Shown here: positions 43,139 to 47,409 of the stretch, piece after piece
Layout of the letters: each line of letters opens with the position of its first letter
Numbering within the stretch: the first letter of the stretch is position 1
DNA from: Actinomycetota bacterium
GTDB taxonomy: Bacteria > Actinomycetota > Acidimicrobiia > Acidimicrobiales > Iamiaceae
Reading direction: 5' to 3'
Length of the DNA stretch: 47,409 nucleotides
Assembly (NCBI GenBank): GCA_016185275.1
Contig: JACPNX010000019.1
Span: forward strand, 22,141 to 69,549
Translations under genes and position numbers: made by a program
Notes under the pieces: generated by a model
Seen by the model: the letters and a program-made list of their open reading frames with translations, nothing else
The model's database searches: none
Told to the model about the DNA's origin: nothing

Positions 43139-43806
43139 AGCAGGCCGACCCGCCGGCCGAGGTCTACAGACTCGGGCGCCGTCCCGATCCGTGGGCGTGG
43201 CCGGACTGGGCGTACGCCGAGGCAGACGCCACCTTCGGCAACCGGTATGACGACCCGCAAGGCATCTACCGAGTCCTGTACGCATCGACCCAGCGCGTCG
43301 CGACCTTCGTCGAGTGTCTCGCCTACTACCGAGCTGACATCGAGCTGGTCGCGGAGATGCACGCCATCGTCGGCGAGGAAGGCGACGAGGAGCCTCCCGC
43401 AGCTGGGGTCGTTCCGGCGTCGTGGGTCGAACAACGCTGCGTTGGACGAGCGACACTCGTCGGCGACTACGCCGACGTCGGCCACCACGAGTCCCTCGCC
43501 GAACTGCGTACCGCGCTCGCCGCGAGGGTCGTCCACCACCGGCTGCACGACCTGGATGCCGGCACGATCCGACTCACCGCTCCCCGCGCCTTCACCCAGG
43601 ACGTCTCGCGCTACGTCTTCAGCCGGACCGTCGATGGCCAGCGGCGCTGGAACGGGCTGGCGTACCTCTCCAAGCACGGCGACGACCTGCAGAACTGGGC
43701 GATCTTCGAGCCGGCGGCTCCGGAAGCCATCGACGTGACGGAGTTCGACCGCGTTGACGCCGACCTCGCTTCCGCACTCGCGCTCCACGGCCTGCAACTC
43801 GGGTAG
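43135..43806 (+). CDS. RES-domain toxin
   Basis: A 223-residue RES-domain protein. Known members destroy NAD+ (glycohydrolase or phosphorylase) and so halt growth. The characteristic Arg (V-Y-R-L-G-R), N-R-Y-D-D-P-Q-G-I-Y-R-V-L-Y-A-S, Glu (F-V-E-C-L-A-Y-Y) and late Ser (Y-L-S-K-H-G-D) are present, so the protein looks active. GTG 43135 overlaps the antitoxin stop. Its end converges on the large helicase gene with 38 bases between, which fits a defence or mobile island. Confidence 0.88.
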   Translation: MKQADPPAEVYRLGRRPDPWAWPDWAYAEADATFGNRYDDPQGIYRVLYASTQRVATFVECLAYYRADIELVAEMHAIVGEEGDEEPPAAGVVPASWVEQRCVGRATLVGDYADVGHHESLAELRTALAARVVHHRLHDLDAGTIRLTAPRAFTQDVSRYVFSRTVDGQRRWNGLAYLSKHGDDLQNWAIFEPAAPEAIDVTEFDRVDADLASALALHGLQLG

Positions 43807-43844
43807 CTACCGGGCCCCGTTTGCGCAGGGTGGCGCCGCGCCGA

Positions 43845-46800
43845 TCAGTCCACCTGCAGGCGCGACTTGACGGTCGCGATCACCTGGTCGACCTTGCCGG
43901 CATCGAGTCCGTCGACCTCGCTCGTCCAGACAAGGTCCTGACCCTCGACATATCCCTGATCCGCGTACCACTGACGCTTGCGCGCCCATCCCGCGGCGTA
44001 GTCCCGCAGGTCGAGCATGCCGAGGTGCTCCCAGAAGACAGCGGGATCATCAGCGTCGTCGAGGAACGTGAAGTCGGGCAGCTTCCAGGTGTTGTCGCCA
44101 GTCCGTGACGGCAACTGGGCCTCGTAGATCGGGCGCAAGCCCGCCGCCCGCGCGCGCTCGTAGATGAACAGCTCCGACTTGGACGCGAGGAGAGTCCCAT
44201 CACTGGCCCGGTGGGTGAGGTGTCGTGCGAACGGGTTTCCTTCCCGGTCGCGGACGCCGATTCGGAAGAGGTTGCTGTTGCGACGGATGGTGTCGGAGCG
44301 CTGTGGGGAGCGCGCTGCGAGAAGCTCGGACAGGTCAGAACCTTCGACAAGTAGCACCAGGCGCTGTCGGGAACGTGTGAGCGCGGTGTAGACGAGTTCT
44401 CGGAAGGCCATGCGCCCGCGGGGAAGTACGACGGCGACGACGCCGAAGTCGCTTCCCTGCGCCTTGTGCACCGTCAGCGCGTATGCGTGCTCGATGATTC
44501 CTGGGCCGGTCTCTCCTCCACCGAAGCTGCTCCGGAAGAAGCCGTAGGACCGCTGGCCGCGGCCGGCGAACTTGATGTCCATGACGTCGCCCTTGGCGAT
44601 CTTGCCGACGGCACGCTTGTCGTTGTCGCACAATCCGATCTCGCCGTTCGCCAAGTAGTCGTCGACTCGCTGCCGCGTCTCCCAGTCGTAGCCTTGACGC
44701 TCGCCGTTCTCTGTGAGGATCACCTTGTCCAGTCGGATGATCTCCGGCGGACCGAAGGGCCGAACCCAGGCTCCCTTCATCGGATCACGGGCGTTGGCGA
44801 GCTCGCTGCCGCGCCACGTTGATTGGATCCATCGGTTCAGTTCGGTGACGCCCCAGACGTTGCGGCGCACGGGCGACAACAGCTGCCACGCCTCCGCTCC
44901 GTTGGGATCACCGACGATAGGGAAGCCTCGATCGGTCGCCGTCATCCCGAGCGACGCGTTGAAGGAGGCGACGTCACCCGGCTCGACGTTCAGGCACAGA
45001 CGAAGGGCGTCCAGCAGGTGCTCGTGGAGCTCGTCAGAGGTGTTCCAATACCGCAGATCGAGGTCGTTCAGCCCCGTCCCGGTCGCCAGATCAACCAAGA
45101 TCTCCTCGCCGTCGATCCGCGAGTCGCCCGTGAAGTGATGTGCCAGTCGGAGCGTGTCGGAGGCTCCTCCCTGGAAATTGCGGACCTCGTGGCGTAGCCG
45201 TGCAAGCGCTCCGCGCCGCATCGCGACATTGTCCGGGTCTTCGTCATCGAAGTCCGAGATCGGGTCGAGATGTGCGACGAGGTCGGCGAAGGGCCGGCCT
45301 GCACCGATCGGCGGCAACTGAGCCGGGTCCCCGACGAGGATCAATCGCTGGATGCGTCCCGTGAATGTCGACAGGACAGCGGCAAGCATGTCCTCGGTGA
45401 GCATCGAGGACTCGTCGATCACGATCGTTTCGTGACCGTCGTAGCTGCCGTCCTCGAGGATGATCGGCTGCTGTCGGCGACCGTCATATGCGCCGTTCTT
45501 CCAGAGGTACTGGGCGACGGTCATGACAGCAGTTCCCTTTGCAACGCGCGATTCGAGCCGCACGCGCGCCTTGCCGGTCGGCGCGAGGAACAGAACCGAC
45601 CCAGCAAGCGCGTTCGCTCGGGAGAGCGCGCCGAGCACGGTGGTCTTCCCGGTCCCGGCGCGTCCGACGAGCACCGAGGTCTTGCGAGAAGTAATCGTGG
45701 TGAGCGCCTCGGCCTGCTCTGTGAGCGCGGCAGCTGCTCGCTCATCGGTTGGATTGAAGGTCCCGGGGCCCGGCCAGGTGTCCGTGACCGTGTCGATGAG
45801 AAGCTCATGCCAAGGCTCTGCGAGCGGCGGGAGCGTCCGCTCAGTGCGAGCTCGCAGCTTGCGCTGAAGGTCCGCTGCGATCCGCTTGCGGCGACGCGTC
45901 TGGATGGTCTCGTGCTCGCCGTCGACGACGAGTGACTCAGCGACCCAGTCGGCTTCGGCGGTCACCCAGCCGTCCGGGATGAGAGGCGGCTCAGGGACTG
46001 GGATGGCCTCGACGCGCGCGCGTGCTTCGTCGAGACCGAGAAGCGTGTCGCCATCGGCCTCGGCGCGGCGAAGGACGGTCACGAGAGCGGCACGGCGCCG
46101 ACGACGATCTGCTGGTGATACCGAGGCGTCGCTCGGGGTGTCGGTCACGACCGATCGATCCGCCGTTGGGAAGGACACGGGTGACGATGTGGCGCCCCCA
46201 CCTCGGTCGAGCTCGCATACGAGGTACGGATTCGCGATCAACTCGTCATCGGACAGGAGCCCTCCGACGGTGTCAGCGCGCTTGGCCCGGTCCCACCAGC
46301 GGGCAGCCTGCGCTGGCGTCAGCGCCATGCGTGACAAGGTTCGAGCGAGGGTGGAACGGGTCCTGTCGTTCGCGAGGGCGACCCATTGTGAGGCGAAGGC
46401 GTCGATGTCGGCCTGGAATCGCCCCGACGGCGGCGATGCGCGACCTTCGAGCACATGCGTGACGGCCTGCCACGGATTGCTGCTGAACGCTGGTTCGGTC
46501 TGTGCCAGCAGATGGACCAGCGAGGTTCCCATCCGCAGGCCAGCAGCCTCGAGGACTGGACCGATGCCCGGATACGGACCTCGTAGATCCCAGGCGAGCG
46601 CGAGTTGCGCGTTGAGCCATGCTTCGACAGCCGCCCAGTCGCCGTCGGCGATGCCGTGCTCACGAAGCCGGTGGCACACGGAGATGCCTTGCGTGAGCGT
46701 CGAAAGCATCGCGTCAGGGCTGACGTGTTCGGAGCGGTAGGAGAACTCGAGTATCCGGTCGAGTTCCGGAGTGATCACGAGGTCACGCGCGAGTGCCTGT

Positions 46801-47315
46801 CGTCGCACGTCTTCGTCAGGGTCCCCGGTCGGTTCCAGATAGTCGTGGAAGGGCACAAGCAGACCCTCGGTCCCTGTGGGGCGTAGTGAGTGAGCGACGT
46901 CGCGCTGCCAGATGGGGTAGCGACGCTTCGATGGATCAGCGGAGTTGTAGAACCGCATCTCACCGATGTCGGTGATCAACCCGATGCCGACCACGAGCCG
47001 AGGCACGTCGTCAGCGATGGGGTGGCGCGACTTCGTGTAGAACGCGGCAAGCGAGCGCTTGGGCTCGACGGGCCCAAAGAACCCTTGGAGGATGAGCTCC
47101 TGCACCTCGGGGAGCAGCGCCCAGTCGGACTCGTATCCGCGCGGGACGATGTCCGGAGGAAGCGCGTCGATGAGTCGGGGCTGCGTGAAGTCGTCGAGCC
47201 GTGACCGGGCGAGCCATCTGAAGGGCACGGCATGAGCCGTGTAGGGCTCCACGGTCCAGCCCGTCCGCTCCCTCTGTGTCAACCTCAGCTGAGGCGGGTC
47301 GAGCAGTCGATTCAT
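43845..47315 (-). CDS. RecD-like superfamily 1 helicase with nuclease-like C-terminus
   Basis: An 1156-residue protein. The first 450 residues are an uncharacterised module including K-R-S-L-A-A-F-Y-T-K near residue 88 and V-V-G-I-G after it. The helicase core has Walker A V-G-R-A-G-T-G-K-T-T (about 553), Walker B I-D-E-S-S-M-L (about 633), motif III V-G-D-P-A-Q-L-P-P-I (about 655), V-H-K-A-Q-G-S (about 948) and Y-T-A-L-T-R-S (about 972). The tail has S-E-L-F-I-Y-E, L-P-D-F-T-F and F-W-E-H-L-G-M-L, which resembles a PD-(D/E)xK nuclease with Leu in the Lys position. ATG 47315 overlaps the stop of the gene before it (ATGA). The GC content is lower than in the core genes. A defence role is inferred. 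Confidence 0.85.
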   Translation of the reverse strand: MNRLLDPPQLRLTQRERTGWTVEPYTAHAVPFRWLARSRLDDFTQPRLIDALPPDIVPRGYESDWALLPEVQELILQGFFGPVEPKRSLAAFYTKSRHPIADDVPRLVVGIGLITDIGEMRFYNSADPSKRRYPIWQRDVAHSLRPTGTEGLLVPFHDYLEPTGDPDEDVRRQALARDLVITPELDRILEFSYRSEHVSPDAMLSTLTQGISVCHRLREHGIADGDWAAVEAWLNAQLALAWDLRGPYPGIGPVLEAAGLRMGTSLVHLLAQTEPAFSSNPWQAVTHVLEGRASPPSGRFQADIDAFASQWVALANDRTRSTLARTLSRMALTPAQAARWWDRAKRADTVGGLLSDDELIANPYLVCELDRGGGATSSPVSFPTADRSVVTDTPSDASVSPADRRRRRAALVTVLRRAEADGDTLLGLDEARARVEAIPVPEPPLIPDGWVTAEADWVAESLVVDGEHETIQTRRRKRIAADLQRKLRARTERTLPPLAEPWHELLIDTVTDTWPGPGTFNPTDERAAAALTEQAEALTTITSRKTSVLVGRAGTGKTTVLGALSRANALAGSVLFLAPTGKARVRLESRVAKGTAVMTVAQYLWKNGAYDGRRQQPIILEDGSYDGHETIVIDESSMLTEDMLAAVLSTFTGRIQRLILVGDPAQLPPIGAGRPFADLVAHLDPISDFDDEDPDNVAMRRGALARLRHEVRNFQGGASDTLRLAHHFTGDSRIDGEEILVDLATGTGLNDLDLRYWNTSDELHEHLLDALRLCLNVEPGDVASFNASLGMTATDRGFPIVGDPNGAEAWQLLSPVRRNVWGVTELNRWIQSTWRGSELANARDPMKGAWVRPFGPPEIIRLDKVILTENGERQGYDWETRQRVDDYLANGEIGLCDNDKRAVGKIAKGDVMDIKFAGRGQRSYGFFRSSFGGGETGPGIIEHAYALTVHKAQGSDFGVVAVVLPRGRMAFRELVYTALTRSRQRLVLLVEGSDLSELLAARSPQRSDTIRRNSNLFRIGVRDREGNPFARHLTHRASDGTLLASKSELFIYERARAAGLRPIYEAQLPSRTGDNTWKLPDFTFLDDADDPAVFWEHLGMLDLRDYAAGWARKRQWYADQGYVEGQDLVWTSEVDGLDAGKVDQVIATVKSRLQVD

Positions 47316-47409
47316 TGAGCTGAGAGGGCGGGGAGGAGATCCCCGAAGTGACCACGACTATCCACGATTCTCTGGACGCGCGCGCCGAGTCTGTCGGCGT
47401 GGACGACAG
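47312..47409 (-). CDS. C-terminal 31 codons of an unidentified gene coupled to the helicase
   Basis: The minus-strand frame entering from the window edge reads V-V-H-A-D-R-L-G-A-R-V-Q-R-I-V-D and ends L-P-A-L-S-A-Q-stop. The TGA overlaps the helicase ATG as ATGA, the usual sign of translational coupling. Too little is present to name a family. One of the other two frames is closed by a stop; the remaining one is open but lacks such a junction. Partner identity would decide what system the helicase belongs to. Confidence 0.55.
   Translation of the reverse strand, partial: VVHADRLGARVQRIVDSRGHFGDLLPALSAQ

Overview
The window is very GC-rich DNA from an actinobacterium. The markers are a bacterial proteasome activator (Bpa), an Rpf-type resuscitation factor, a DUF222/HNH protein of the 13E12 type, an ECF sigma/zinc anti-sigma pair, an actinobacterial-type DnaE, frequent GTG starts and signs of leaderless transcripts. 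A lineage such as Acidimicrobiia would fit, but I infer that from gene content and have not tested it by phylogeny.

Layout. 1-2117: the end of an acyl-CoA synthetase facing an acyl-CoA dehydrogenase, with a strong hairpin between them. 2365-6028: an accessory patch with a secreted zinc protease, two paralogous lipoproteins, an IS30-type element between the paralogues and scraps of older genes. 6168-8699: a DUF222/HNH protein behind a possible LexA-controlled leaderless promoter, then a Tat-exported serine hydrolase. 8851-19936: the menaquinone locus (menG, menF, menD, menH, menA, menB, menE), shuffled over both strands, with an acyl-CoA ligase and a methyltransferase inserted; menC is not here. 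19915-21834: anti-sigma factor, ECF sigma factor and a divergent cupredoxin lipoprotein sharing one promoter motif on both strands. 21953-25543: a thioredoxin-fold DUF255 protein, Rpf and a nitroreductase. 25568-35495: a cell-surface glycan block with four membrane glycosyltransferases (one fused to a GT2 domain), a UDP-sulfoquinovose synthase, a GtrA protein and an NAD-dependent epimerase. 35623-42579: a conserved unknown, dnaE, bpa, a phosphodiesterase-type enzyme and an Rrf2 regulator. 42743-47409: a lower-GC accessory end with a Xre/RES toxin-antitoxin pair, a large RecD-like helicase with a nuclease-like tail, and the last 31 codons of a gene coupled to it.

How the parts work together. 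MenF, MenD, MenH, MenE, MenB, MenA and MenG cover most of chorismate to menaquinone. The sigma/anti-sigma pair probably controls itself and the copper lipoprotein. The glycan block can make a sulfosugar nucleotide and has several polyprenyl-phosphate-sugar-type transferases, suggesting a sulfoquinovose-containing surface glycan or lipid. The right end looks like a defence island cut by the window edge.

Two features recur across the window. Short GC-rich tandem repeats (11 to 45 bp) occur in and between genes, including inside menF, menH and the HNH gene. Stop/start overlaps of the form GTGA or ATGA couple neighbouring genes.
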